From: Astrocystis sublimbata
Taxonomy: Eukaryota > Ascomycota > Sordariomycetes > Xylariales > Xylariaceae
Length of the DNA stretch: 64,000 nucleotides
Reading direction: 5' to 3'
Assembly (NCBI GenBank): GCA_022453515.1
Contig: JAJNNY010000064.1
Span: 124,001-188,000, forward strand
The position numbers were made by a program, and so were the translations under genes. Under the pieces are notes generated by a model. It saw only the letters and a program-made list of their open reading frames with translations, ran no database searches and was not told where the DNA came from. This document shows, in pieces, positions 34,033-45,914 of the stretch. Every line of letters starts with the position of its first letter. Positions within the stretch are counted from its first letter, which is position 1.

Positions 34033-35328
34033 TTGCGAAATCGGTGCGTGGATGCGGGGTGGGCATTTGTTGCCTAGTGGGAAAATAACATTGAAATGAG
34101 TATGAGTATGGGAAACGATTATGATGTAGAGGTTGAAGACCTAAAATAAAGTAGTGGCACCTCTATAATGATGGACTTTGTGTGAGCACAACTATTCCAG
34201 CATTGACGATATGAACGTGGGTTGGATGCCCTGACGAAGCCCCTTACACGACAGCTTCAGAATATGGAGGAAGTCATATAGGATTGCAGTCGTAGGCTCG
34301 GACCGAGTAATCAACTTACCTGTCGGCTCACCATCCTCGCCCTCGCTCCTATGTCTATCACAATTCCTCTATCGGCCATCAATCTTAGAACCCTTCTAAT
34401 ATTATTCTTGCATTTACATGTCCGTAGGGCGCAAATGCTGAATCAAACCTTGTATCAAACCCAGATAGATGTGCAAGCTTGCTACACCTCCCCTGACACT
34501 ACATGTAGGTAGGTAAGGAATTGGGGGGCAAGCAGCAGAGTAAGCAAGTAGGTAGGTACTTATGTAGTCCGAATTATAAGATAATCCGTAAATACGTGTC
34601 CATAGATTTCAGATTGAACTTAGGCCCGGTTCTATTTACCACAATAATGTTCTTGTATTGAGAACTCATTGGCTAGGGTGAAGTAATGTGACAGTTTGCA
34701 ATACGACTAAAACACTCTCATCAGCGCCAGTGGTTAGGACTTTTGAATGAATGTGCATGAATGTGCCACTTGGGCTATGCGTTGTTTCTGAGGGTACCTC
34801 AAATCTGTTATCACCAATTGCCGATGGGGTACTTCGTAATGGCATCAATAAGCCAGCTTATTGGAAAGTAATTTCTGGCGCAGTATGGATGCTCCTTTAG
34901 CTGGCCGCAAACTGTTCACAGTACAATGCGAAGTCTAATAATAGGAAATACTGCTTTTAATAGTCCCAAGTCTCCAGCGTGGGTTTACTGGGTGTGAGAG
35001 CCTGGATGACGAACCTTGCTGGCCTGTTTTTCGTGTCTATCTGAACAGTGCGTCAAAGGAAAGTCAAAACACGAAATCACAGGCCCATTGGAACTTAACT
35101 CGCCCCTGGTAGCTTGATATCTACGCAGCAAGATTCATAGTAATGCAATGCGATGCGAGGGCACATAGCCTACTCTAAAAGCCACGTCAGTCTTCTCAAC
35201 ATACTCTCTAGTCTAAATATCTTTCCTATCTATCCGTGTCCCGCCGTTTTCCTTCACATCGAAAGGAGACGGAAGGACTTGCGCTAGCTTGCTAGGCAAA
35301 CCGATATCTACTTCATCATTCATCGATC
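34033..35328. other. Intergenic, no gene seen
   Basis: About 1.3 kb, AT-richer, with TAGGTAGGTA fragments near 34505 and 34550. No coding pattern. Confidence 0.5.
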
Positions 35329-36632
35329 ATGGAGCACACGGCTGCTTCGGAATTTGGCCTCTTCAACCACCTGCCCATAGAGCTCCGTCTAATGATATGG
35401 GAGTGCTGCCTGCCCTCACGTACTTGTAGTATCATGGACGGTACCAAAACTATTGCAAACGGATATGCCTGGTGGGTTTGCCGACCAGTTATACCTCCAC
35501 TAATATCTCGAGTCTGCGCAGAATCGCGTGGCGTTGCTTTACGCCATAGTAGTCGGCAACTCAGTAGCCAGGGCGCTTTTATTTCATGGTTCGATAACCA
35601 GACCGATTCAATGAGTTTTACTTCTACACCGATGAGGGAGTCGAGCGGAAAGATGACCATCTGCCGGAAGGAGCACCCCTCAATCTCGATGAGCTACCTC
35701 ATCGATAAGAAAGTCCCTGTCTATACTGATGCCACATATATCAAAAGGGCGTGGGAGGAATTAACAGCTTCCACAGCTACTTTCGAAGCAATTACAATCG
35801 ATACATTCGATGGCTATCAGGGGGCGGGCCCTCTAGTCAAAACCGCTCTCCTGTGTGGTTTTGCACGAGGAGAATTTGTTGTGATCATCGGGGAGCTCAG
35901 TCTATGTTTGAACTACCAAGATGCTTGCATGAGTGGCCTCTTTGGACCATTCGCGGAGTCATCTCCTCTCTGCATAGACGCAGACGATGTAAGTCAGACT
36001 TTCAATCAATTTTGAATTTGCTTGAATTGTGGGTTCAACTTTCGGGACTAAACTTCTGTTTCCTTTTTATCAATCTTGCCTACGTCTTCAATACATTATC
36101 CTCCAGATATAGTGTCGCACTGAAAGCTTTAGTCATCTTGATCATGGCAAGGGAAATCCTCAGATGTTTCTACTGCGATTGGTCAATAATTAGCCCCATC
36201 AACACAGCCCGCATGAACACCGAATCTGCTATTAATTATATCTTGACCCCTGTCCAGACTGTCTTTTCTCCCTACAATAGCTAACGAGACTCGCAGCCCG
36301 CCGAACTTGACGGACTCCTCACGAGAGCCTCCAGTATTGGCAGCTTCGACCGTGTCCAATGTAACATGAGTCCATTATGCGCCAAACTACTACAATCTCG
36401 AAAGCCATTTCAAGACTATAGCTTTTATTTCCATCTTAAAAACAAAGACTGTGTCAAGGAATCGAGGGACCAAATTGCAGCACTATGGAGTATGAAGAAG
36501 CAACTTGATGATCTTGGCGGCGCAGCCATTCTTACACCTAGGCTACTGAAAGATCTGGCCCATCAACCATTATCCCAACAACCGCCGCCGAAAGTCACCT
36601 TCGTGTATAGGTTACACTGGTGTTCGAAATAG
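35329..36632 (+). CDS. 2EXR-domain protein
   Basis: Two exons, 35329-35988 and 36297-36632, joined by a 308-nt phase-0 intron (GTAAGT donor, GCTAAC branch, GCAG acceptor), about 331 residues. The start ATG has an ATCATGG context. The N-terminus FNHLPIELRLMIWECCLPSR is the hallmark of the 2EXR domain, an F-box-like module very abundant in filamentous fungi, whose role is not established. It is followed by PPLISRVCAESRGVAL, the second usual motif of the family. The C-terminal exon is predicted helical with Lys/Gln-rich sequence and has no recognised domain. The intron is long for this window, so a shorter, alternatively spliced form is possible. Confidence 0.8.
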
Positions 36633-37162
36633 TCAATTGGTAATTAGGGGAAATTTAGTATGCCTGCCTAGCACGTGGTGTGGAAAATAAATATAAAGTA
36701 TCTAGGTATGTACTAACAGCCTTAAATCAACATTCTGCTTACCCCCGTAAAAACTAATTGTTATAGCACCTGCAAACAGTTTTTAAGCAGGCTGTACACA
36801 ATCAGGTAATAATCAAGTAATAGTAGACAGCATACAGAATGTTTCATGAAGAATCGATATAGACAGTGCTCTATTTCAAAGGGGCGCTTTCATGTAATTT
36901 CGTAATTACTGCAGGCCTGGTCGGGCTGCTTATAGCTTAGCACTATCCATGGCAAATTCCACCTTGTTGGTGCAGACCCCAACGCCTTCCAGCTCAACCT
37001 CGACAACATCGCCATTCTTCATCCAGAGCTGCGGCTTTCTCCCCATGCCTACGCCAGACGGGGTCCCCGTGAAGATGACGTCGCCGGGAGCAGCGTGTGG
37101 CCCCTGCTGAGGAACGCAACCGTCTTCTTGATATCGAAGATCATGTCTGCCGTGTTACTCTC

Positions 37163-37228
37163 CTATAGCAACAAATGGTTAGCAATGCAACATGTCCAAG
37201 ATTTCACCGGTTACCGATTTCTACTTGC
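37163..37228 (-). other. GC-AG intron in the FAH-family gene
   Basis: The donor reads CAG|GCAAGT and the acceptor CTATAG, with TGCTAACC as branch site. Phase 0 restores [18 protein letters not shown] introns are a small minority in fungi. The extended donor otherwise matches consensus, as is usual for this class. Confidence 0.75.
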
Positions 37229-37421
37229 CTGGACTGTCTTGCCATTCAAGCGTGTGCTGATTTTCAAAGTTTGTGGATCTTTGATGACCTCGCTGCTCAC
37301 GATGCCTGGTCCGAAAGGCGCCCAGCCATCGAAGCCCTTGCCCAATGTCCATTGGCCACCTCCGCGCTGGAGCTGCCAGTCGCGGTGGGAGACATCATTG
37401 CCGATGGCATAGCCTAGAACA

Positions 37422-37577
37422 CTACAATCGCTGAAGTCAGTAATCATCTACCTTTCGCAGTAAAATAATTACTCATGAAACCGTGGCTCGCCCTCGGAAG
37501 TATGGATTTCTGCTGGAACTTTTTATGCTCCCGAGACTTGCCAAATAGAGGAATAAAGGACTCCAGGGGTTGCATAC
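37422..37577 (-). mobile_element. Candidate introner-like element (intron 4 of the FAH-family gene)
   Basis: A 156-nt phase-2 intron (GTATGC donor, TTACTGAC branch region, TAG acceptor) homologous along its full length to the intron at 33686-33842. Both interrupt a codon as TA|T (Tyr) and are followed by TG. It keeps the stem arm GTCTCGGGAGCATA; the opposite arm is more diverged. Confidence 0.65.
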
Positions 37578-38238
37578 TAGTTGAGCGCATCCGCCTCGGA
37601 TACGTCTTTGCACATCTTGCCGATGACAGCAACGAGCTCGCACTCATAGTCGAGGCCTTGCGATTCCTGGGCTATCTTGTGCACGGGAATGGGATCTGTG
37701 GGGCCCGACAGCGAGGTCGCCGGCTTGTGCTACGCGCATACTGTATTAGTTGTTCAAATGATCTTATGCGGGTGTATGCGAGAATTGTGACTTACGAAGA
37801 CCACTGGATATTTCGGAATCGGAAGTCCAGACTTGGTAACGTATCAATTGTTAGTACTCCGGCATGGACAATACATTTCCCAGGAAGAGAATCAATCAAC
37901 GAATGAACCAACCAACCTCCTTTGCGTGTAGTTCATAATTCAAGCCCAGGCATCGGACGGTCCGCACGTCCTCGAGGGCCAGAGGGGCCAACAGAAGGCG
38001 TACGTCTGCAACTTGGTCTGTGACCTCGTGCTTTCCGAAAATGTCGCCGACGACGATTTTGGCTTTCTTGGTCTGAGCGATATCCGTCACGCCTTTCGGC
38101 AGGATGGCGTCTCCGTAGTATACCTTGCCATTCCTGGCTAGGAAGCGGACCAGTCGCTGTGAGTTGATGTGTGGTCAGTCCGGGTTATTTGCCGAGGTGA
38201 CAGGAAGAGGAATGACATCATACCGAGAAAGCGGGCAT

Positions 38239-39213
38239 TATAATCACGAAAATATCACTTGGAAAAGATTATGAGAAAGAAGGATCGCAATATGCCAATA
38301 ATTCCAAACGCTCAAAGGGTAAGTCGCAGCTGGCGAGCTGGGAGGGTGAAGTGTACGGTCAAGATACAAGATACCTAGTATCGTGGTTTGTTTCAAGAAA
38401 GGTCGGTAACAGCATCGGGTCGGTTATTAGCGCTTCGTGAAGCCGAACGCCGCCGCAAGGCCGCAGCGAGCCCCACATCTCGCGTACCAGATATTATCAG
38501 ATCATGTATCTGCTTACCTGTTCTTGATGATGACATACACATACCTACATACATATGTATGTAAGTAGGTACTGACTTATTCGAATTATGTGAGAGTTCA
38601 TGATATCAAAGGGGCAATAGCTACAAATTTTGGGTACTACCAAGACATCGCGTTCAAGAGCTGTCTCTATCCAACATTGAATCTGCGCAACCCGCAACAA
38701 AATTCGGACTTGACAAGAGCACTATTAGTCTTTGCAAAATGTATACGGAGATATCCATTTTAAGGCCCAGCAGTCAATTTGATCGTCTTGTCGAAGATGC
38801 AGTCTGTGATGAGCAATCTGGAACTCAGTGTTGGGATGGCGGGGCTCGACTACTGGAGGTACGCGCCTCGCGTGCCTCGCGTGCCTATAAGTACCTAGGT
38901 ATGTAGGTCTTGTCGCCAAGTGCACTGCAGTGGGGTTGGCGGGACAAGGCACATACCTACGAGTAGGTCTCCCGGGCCTACATGTACCTACCTGGTATTG
39001 TGTGGACACCATCGCTAACGCTCCGCTACTAGCGCGCTAACATATCTTCAAGGAGAAGGCGGTCAACTTTTGAGTGGGCAGAAAACTCCACCTTCGTGCA
39101 GTTAGCAGCCGAAGCTGGGAAAAAAAGTTGCGACCAGCCAACCCGTCCATGCTCCTGGCGCGCCAACATACTGCAGGCGAAGACATTGACGTCGACATTG
39201 TCAACACCACAGT
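38239..39213. promoter_or_regulatory. Divergent promoter region (FAH-family gene / ERB1)
   Basis: About 1 kb between two divergent starts. It has ACATACCTACATACATATGTATGTAAG-type palindromic material near 38540-38570 and TAAGTACCTAGGTATG near 38887. No gene was seen; the promoter role is inferred from position only. Confidence 0.4.
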
Positions 39214-41691
39214 ATGGGGTCCGTAAAGCCTCAATTGAAGCGCAAGGCTTCGAATATCGCGACAAATGGTGCTGTCGTAGCTGCGCAGTCGCACACCGAG
39301 CCCCACGACGACGACTCGGACCACTCCAGCGACGAAGACTTTGACGGACTGCTGGAGGGTGTGCTTGATGGGGAGGACGACTCGGAAAGCGACTTCGACC
39401 ATTCGGCCGACGAGGATGGCGGATTCGACGATGATATAGCAAGCGAGGATATACCCACAGATGGAGAGGTGGACGAGGACGAGGACAAGTTGGCGCTCGT
39501 GAACGGCGCCGACAACGAAGACGACGATGACCGACCCAATTACAGGATCGAGAAAGATGCCAATGGCGGTGTTCGATATGTCTACGACGAGATAGACCCT
39601 GTCTACGACTCTGACGATTCTGACGCGCAAGAACCCGTCAACACTGTACGTTGACAGCCAGCCAGACTCGTCCCACTGCCCTCATCGCAGTTTGCGATTG
39701 GAAGCTAGTCAATTGTTCCTGCTGACAATTCTCCCGTAGATCGGAGATATCCCCCTCTCGTTCTATGATTCCTATCCCCACATCGGCTACGACATAAACG
39801 GCAAGAAGATTCTTCGCCCTGCAACCGGCGATGCACTCGATTCTCTCCTCGACAGCATCGAGCTACCTGAAGGATGGACTGGTCTCACCGATCCCGAGAC
39901 GGGCAAACCCCTGAACCTCAGTCGGGAGGAGCTGGAGCTGCTCAAACGAATCCAGATGAAGCAGGTTCCCGAAGAAGGCTACGACATGTATCCGGTATGC
40001 ACCATCCATGCGCAACTGACCTCTCCTGGCCATACAGACTAATGATCCGATAGGATACTGTGGAATGGTACACCAGCCAAGTGGAACAATTCCCCCTGTC
40101 TGCAGCGCCGGAGCCGAAGAGACGGTTCGTGCCCTCTAAGCACGAGGCCAAGCGAGTCATGAAGCTAGTCAAGGCCATCCGCGAAGGCAGGATATTACCA
40201 TACAAGCCACCCGAGGAGAGAGAGAAAGAGCAGGAGGAAGAAGACGAAATACATTATGATCTATGGGCCGACGAAACCCCCCGGCCGCCGAACGTCATGC
40301 ACATCCCGGCGCCTAAGCTTGCTCCCCCAGGATACGACCTGTCATACAACCCTCCACCCGAGTACCTACCAACGAAGGCCGAGAAGAAAACTTGGGAGGA
40401 GACAGATCCCGAGGAACGCGAGAAAGCATACCTCCCACAAAAGTACGACTCTCTAAGACGGACCCCGGCCTACGATCAATTCGTCAAGGAGCGGTTTGAC
40501 AGATGCTTGGATCTGTACCTGGCGCCTCGTGTGCGGAAAAATCGTCTCAATATCGATCCTACATCGCTCCTACCCAAACTCCCACGTCCAGAGGAATTAC
40601 GTCCCTTCCCCACCGTTGCCTCCGTTGAGTTCGCGGGCCATGAAGGCAGGGTCAGGTCAGTAGCCGTCGACTCATCCGGTCAATGGTTGGCAAGCGGTGG
40701 TGACGATGGCACTGTACGAGTTTGGGGCCTGTCAGATGGAAAGCAGCAATGGCAGGCCAAGCTCAGCAGTGAAGACCCCGTCGATGCTGTCAGGTGGCGT
40801 CCCGGTCAGGATGGACTCATATTATCGGCCGCTGTTGGTGAGGATGTTTTCTTGATGATACCGTCGACGATAAATCCCGAACTCGAACAAGCTAGCCGAG
40901 CCATCCTCGATGCTGGATTCGGTTATGCCAGCAACATCAAACAGCAAACGACGGCAACGGGCGCGCGGAAAGACCCACCTGCCAAATGGGCAAGGCCTGG
41001 GATGCGCCTCGAAGCTGCCGGCGTGTTGCTGAAGACGACTGTCAAGGCACCTATCAAGACCATAAATTGGCACCGTAGAGGCGATTTCTTCTGCACGGTG
41101 TCACCTACTGGTCAACGCAGCGCTGTGGCTATACACACCCTCAGCAAACATCTCACGCAAATCCCGTTCCGCAAGCTACCAGGCGGTGCCCCTCAGACGG
41201 CCTCTTTCCACCCCTTGCGGCCTCTGTTCTTCGTGGCAACACAAAGAACGATACGCTGCTACGATCTACAACGGCAGGAGCTCGTCAAGACCATCCAGCC
41301 AGGTTGTCGATGGATTTCCTCTTTCGATATACATCCCAGCGGCGATCACCTGATTGCCGGTTCCTACGATCGGCGCCTGCTTTGGCACGATCTGGAGATG
41401 TCAAGCCGGCCATACAAGACATTACGATTTCACGAGCAGGCGATACGCTCGGTCCAATTTCACCCAGGCTCATACCCGCTCTTCGCCGACTGCAGCGACG
41501 ACGGCACACTGCAGATATTCCACAGCAAGGTCGTGAACGACCTGATGGAAGGCCCCACGATCACCCCTGTAAAATCGCTCTCAGGTCATAGGGTGGTGAG
41601 CAAGCTCGGCGTCACGGACGTTGCATGGCACCCACATCACCCGTGGATCGTGAGTGCCTCGGCGGATGGCACGTGTAGGTTGTGGACGTAG
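39214..41691 (+). CDS. erb1: Ribosome biogenesis protein ERB1 (BOP1)
   Basis: Subunit of the nucleolar PeBoW complex (Nop7-Erb1-Ytm1), needed for 27S pre-rRNA processing and 60S assembly. Three exons: 39214-39645, 39740-39994 and 40054-41691, both introns phase 0 with clear branch sites (GCTGAC, ACTAAT). Product about 774 residues, normal for the family. An acidic Asp/Glu/Ser N-terminus is followed by the BOP1NT domain starting at [18 protein letters not shown] (about residue 145), with GYDMYPDTVEW and IHYDLWAD. The seven-bladed WD40 propeller runs from about 420 ([26 protein letters not shown]) to the final [12 protein letters not shown]. All expected blocks are present. Confidence 0.95.
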
Positions 41692-43450
41692 GCCTTGGTT
41701 GTAGACATAGAATTAATGATAACAAATTAGCATCCTTAGTAGCTGCGCTTTGTCTCTTGACTCTTTGTCATTGTGGAAGGTCCAGTCACATTTGTTCAGC
41801 GCTAAATGTTCCATTGCAAGGAGACAGGTCATAATTAGTTCTTGGACTATGTGATTGGGTACTATCTCCCTCGCTAGGCTTCCAATCGGTTGTCTAGCTC
41901 TTCACATCTTCGAAATGTTGTCCAATCGTCTATGTAATGCAATCAATGGGGGTCCCACACCAGCCCCGAAAATCGGTCGCGCCTTTGGTACAATACCACC
42001 TACCTCAGTCCTTGGAACCCAATCGTTGGCTTGGGCGTGTTTCGCAAGTCGCTGCTGTGGGATGTTGCGACTGGTCGGATAGCTATTGAGGGCTAGAGCC
42101 TAGCAAGTAGCAAGCCTAAGCCTCATTTATTCCATAGCCCTTCCGAATCTTCTACCGGTTTGCATAGACCAATTCCTTGCAGCCCAATATATGTTGTCCT
42201 CCCTCCTCCTCCCTTAGGAAGGTGGTGTGTTAGGCATCGTCTTGGTATCGATGCTGGCTATAAAACAGGCGCCATTGGCTGGGTGATTGGATGTCGCTTC
42301 TCTGTCATTGTCTGCCTCTCCTGGGATAGCCATCCTACCTTATGCCTTTCCGGTTATAACATTGTTACCAGGTAGGTATAGTTGGCTGTGCCTGCGGGAT
42401 ATAGCCGCAATGCGTTTTCATGCCCTTGCTTTGGTATCCCATCCCTCGCCTTGCGTTAGGCTCTATTTCAACATCTCGCTTGATGGACTAATATGTAATC
42501 ATGACTCTTTCTCTTGGAAATCCCCTTCCTCCGCAGCACTTGCAGTATTTTCGAATTTTTGCAGCTGTGCTCTATACACACAAGGTCCACAAAACATGAA
42601 GCTTCTTCAACTGTTTCACGTGTGATTATTGACTCGAAGCCTTCACCTGCCTGCCGTTACCACCTTTCGAACATAAAGCAACACCCTCGAGCACCATCGA
42701 CGACATTCCATTACGCATATCGAATTTCTTCTTCGCGAGACGATTACACGATTGTTGAGACCCGATAAAACACGGTCGCAACCATGGCAAGATTCGTCCG
42801 ACCTATCCAGAAGAACGTATGACAATGGAGTTTTCCCTGCCAGCGACTGCCATGGCGGACATGGGATGCTGCCGATGAATGTTGGCAGGAGTGCAAATTT
42901 AGAAAACCGGTAAAGAATATGACTAGGCAATCAACCTTGGACTGAGCCTTGGACGGATAGATCCATAGGTTGATCGTTGATTCACTAGCATGAGGATGAC
43001 AACAACTTACTCCGACAACAAGACCACAGCTGTCATTTATTTGACAATTTTCTCGGTCCAATCAGGCTGTGACATCAGTCCTTCATTGATTCTGGGTCTA
43101 GCCGTGATATCGATCTCACATGAAGTGAGGTGCTGTGGCTGATGGTATCACAACATTATTTGCTTACTCTATCGTCCATATGGCAGCTGTTGCTGACATC
43201 AAAAACCTCTTATAGGGAATTACAGTTGCGGACTGGAGATAAGTACATTACATACGCCAATCCTTTAATGTCTGATATAGAGGGGAAACATGTACGACGA
43301 TTATTCCCCCTTCGACGATGATATACAGCTCGACAAAGAGACGACGCAGAGCTCATGGGCACAGATTGGGCATAAACCCCAGTTTTAGAGCACCTATTTC
43401 AACTCAGGCGTCTCCATATCGTGGTTCAATTCGACGTAACCAATACATAG
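41692..43450. other. Intergenic, no gene seen
   Basis: Several hundred bases follow ERB1 with only short frames and no recognised family. An ATG frame at 43288 (MYDDYSPFDDDIQLD) is short and unsupported. Confidence 0.45.
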
Positions 43451-43918
43451 ATGGAAAATGAAGGTACTCCGCCCAGAAAAAGCAGAGGAAAGGAGCAGGG
43501 CACGAGCCGCTTTGGCAATGTGGACGATGACCAGGCAGGTCCCCATGGACAAGACTCAGTCGACTCGGTTGATCTCCCAATCCTCACGGGAGTTTAGCGG
43601 AATGCCCTGTGTTTCACACGAAATAATGTTAATGGAAAAGAAGCAATGACACCGGAAGGACTCCCGGTGTCCCCGACGGCAAAGAGCCTCCTGTACAAGG
43701 ATATCGGCATCGGGAATCTGCGTTTCGGCTACGTTGATCTACAGTTCAATCGGCCCCGGGCTGTCACGCACTACCCATCTCTTTTCGCAAGCGAGACAAG
43801 AAATAGACGGACGGCTCTTGTAAGGCCTTGCATAGAATACGGTTCAAAGACCATCGGACAGCCATTCATCCTGCTTCAGTTATTTACGACAGATGCACAC
43901 ACAACACTATGTCATTGA
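43451..43918 (+). pseudogene. Possible decayed small gene
   Basis: From the ATG at 43451 the frame reads like a hydrophilic protein (ENEGTPPRKSRGKEQGTSRF, GPHGQDSVDSVDLP) up to a TAG at 43595. The same frame continues after the stop through KEAMTPEGLPVSPTAKSLLY to 43918. I found no splice pair that removes the stop in phase. It is either a nonsense-interrupted gene or chance; no family was recognised. Confidence 0.22.
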
Positions 43919-45278
43919 TGTATTGACGCTTTGGGGGGGGGTTGCGAGATGACAAGCTAGGAAATTCACCCACCTGCTATATCAGATGCCCCGGAGACGC
44001 TCCCTTCTCGCCGCAATTCATTGGAGCCTGTGTCTGGATATCTGTGGAACGATGTCGACGGCTCAATTGGGTTCAAAGTTACCAACCACATCTGTCTCGC
44101 ACAGCCGCATACGTCAGACAAGACAGTCCCTTGAGGTGATTGTGGTGGGTGGTGTGCATCAATGGCTTGTCCACCCCGCAACGAAGTTGGGGGCAGTCAC
44201 AATCGCAATTACGATACTAAATCATCGGCCGAGCTAGCGAAATTGCGAATGGGGAACGAGGGGAAATAAGAACACTGATTCGGGGTAATTCAGATGCTGA
44301 GAGGTGCGGGGTGCGACTTGGACCGACGACACACGCGACGACGATGGTGGCTTCGGCGGGGTAGAAAGAAGTGCACGGAATAGCATCATTCCACTCCATC
44401 ATAGGGATTGGTGCGGAAATGCTAGGTAGGTAGGTAAGCTGAGCGGCTTGGGACGAACGCCAAGTGCTCTGTTCTGTCAGACCACGGCCTTCGGCATTTC
44501 TGTTGTCGCCGAGAGGCATTGATCAATGTTGCCATCCGGGAGCGTCGGAGTTTTCCAAGACATTGGAACGACGTCCTCTTGCTGTCATCTCCTTTCAATT
44601 CACCGTCATTTCATTAACTATCACCGCTACTCTGTTCCCAATCTAAAGCAGTACTACACAAGAAAGCTGCCTGCCAAAAACGCCAAATGGGGAATCTGAA
44701 TGCAATCAAAAGCCCTCCTCGTCGAGACCAAAGCAAGTGCCGTCGTTCAAGTGTGCGCACCAATGTACGCACATGTGTACGGCTATGTGTGGACTGGCGT
44801 TCCACGGTCCGTCGATCTTATACCATCCTGTTGTTCTAATGCTGTGTCGTGCTGGTCTTATTTTACCAGATACATGCAGATGAAGAAGGACGAGGAAGTT
44901 GGAAAGCAAAGCAAAGCGCGCGTACCACTAATAACGCCAGCAGACGAAAACCACTACCGGTGATACCGCAAACCAAACTGATAACCTATTAACACAAAAC
45001 GGAACATCCGAACATCCGAACAATCGTATTGCCGACTATAGGATGAAGAACATACTCACAACAAGGGTTATAGTTGGTGTAGGGTGACTGCCATCAAAAC
45101 ACCCATATCATGACCGGGGTTGTTGTCACATCCATCCGGTCATTATATGTTCATGATTATTGCCATCGAATCTGTCACCGATGATAACAATGCCATAAGG
45201 GCTAGTATATGAGCAGGCGTATTAGCGCCTGTGGGTTGGCATGCGGGGGGTGCGCGGCCCTTCCTGCCTGTGCTGAGC
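43919..45278. other. No gene supported
   Basis: Contains a G9 run near 43932 and unremarkable sequence. No coding or RNA pattern. Confidence 0.45.
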
Positions 45279-45914
45279 TCACATGAGATCTTCGTCCAAC
45301 AGATCTGGGCCCGTCGGGATGGGAGGCACATCGGCAAGGTGCAGTCCTGCGCCGCTGATCAACTCGGCTACTTGCTCCTCTTGCGAGCCGGAAGGCGTGT
45401 TTGACGAGACTTTACTCAGGGACGAGCACACGGTGCTGTCGGGCCGTTCACGCGGGTTACGCAGCAGAGATAGACTCAGATCCGCTGGGTCCGACGGCGG
45501 GAACTGCAATCGAGCCCGGGCCCATCCGCCGATGTCGCTGCCGTACGACATGTTTCTGAGGGCGTGGTCGAGGGTAGCCACCGCCTGCTCAGTAAGCGGC
45601 ACCGCTTCGCTGTCATAGTCGTGGTTGATGTGGTGAAGGATATGATCCCGTATGGGAGCCGGTGTAGATGTGGCATTGCCCGCTTGAACTGTTTCCGTGC
45701 TGTCGGTATGGCTCAACGCAGAGTATGGTGCTCCAACATCATCGGTCTCGGGCGAAGAGCGATCCCCCATCATGGTTTGCGGCACTTGATTGCTGTTGTT
45801 GTACTGTGGGGGACGGCTAGCTGTGAAGGCGTCTTCATTCTCGGACTCCTCACTAAAAGTGTCACTCGGGGGCGTGATATTCTGCTGGTCTTCTGGGCCC
45901 TCGTGAGGGGACAT
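45279..45914 (-). CDS. Hypothetical protein, Ser/Pro/Glu-rich
   Basis: A single open frame of 211 residues from an ATG at 45914. The N-terminus is disordered and acidic (TPPSDTFSEESENEDAF). The centre is more ordered (TEQAVATLDHALRNMSYGSDI, split by a Gly). The C-terminus carries LISGAGLHLADVPPIPTGP and an acidic LLDEDLM end. Composition and frame length suggest a real protein in this otherwise gene-poor stretch. No domain, signal peptide or membrane segment is seen, and I do not recognise the family. The leader upstream (45915-46150) could hold an intron. Confidence 0.55.
   Translation of the reverse strand: MSPHEGPEDQQNITPPSDTFSEESENEDAFTASRPPQYNNSNQVPQTMMGDRSSPETDDVGAPYSALSHTDSTETVQAGNATSTPAPIRDHILHHINHDYDSEAVPLTEQAVATLDHALRNMSYGSDIGGWARARLQFPPSDPADLSLSLLRNPRERPDSTVCSSLSKVSSNTPSGSQEEQVAELISGAGLHLADVPPIPTGPDLLDEDLM

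Larger units (their letters stand above)
36930..38238 (-). pseudogene. Fumarylacetoacetate-hydrolase-family gene with a one-base frameshift
   Basis: Six exons on the minus strand: 38224-38238, 37917-38156, 37796-37831, 37578-37729, 37229-37421 and 36930-37162. The summed length is 869 nt, one short of a multiple of three. The family fold is clear: RCLGLNYELHAKE; SGLPIPKYPVVF; HKPATSLSGP; the metal-ligand region GLDYECELVAVIGK; YAIGNDVSHRDWQ; TLGKGFDGWAPFGP; and near the end [11 protein letters not shown]. Relatives hydrolyse or decarboxylate acylpyruvate-type C-C bonds in aromatic catabolism; the substrate here is unknown. In the last exon the frame must change between about 37082 and 37112 (HTLLP to [10 protein letters not shown]), so a base is missing or the assembly is wrong. 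Intron 5 uses GC-AG ends and intron 4 is the introner-like element. Confidence 0.75.
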
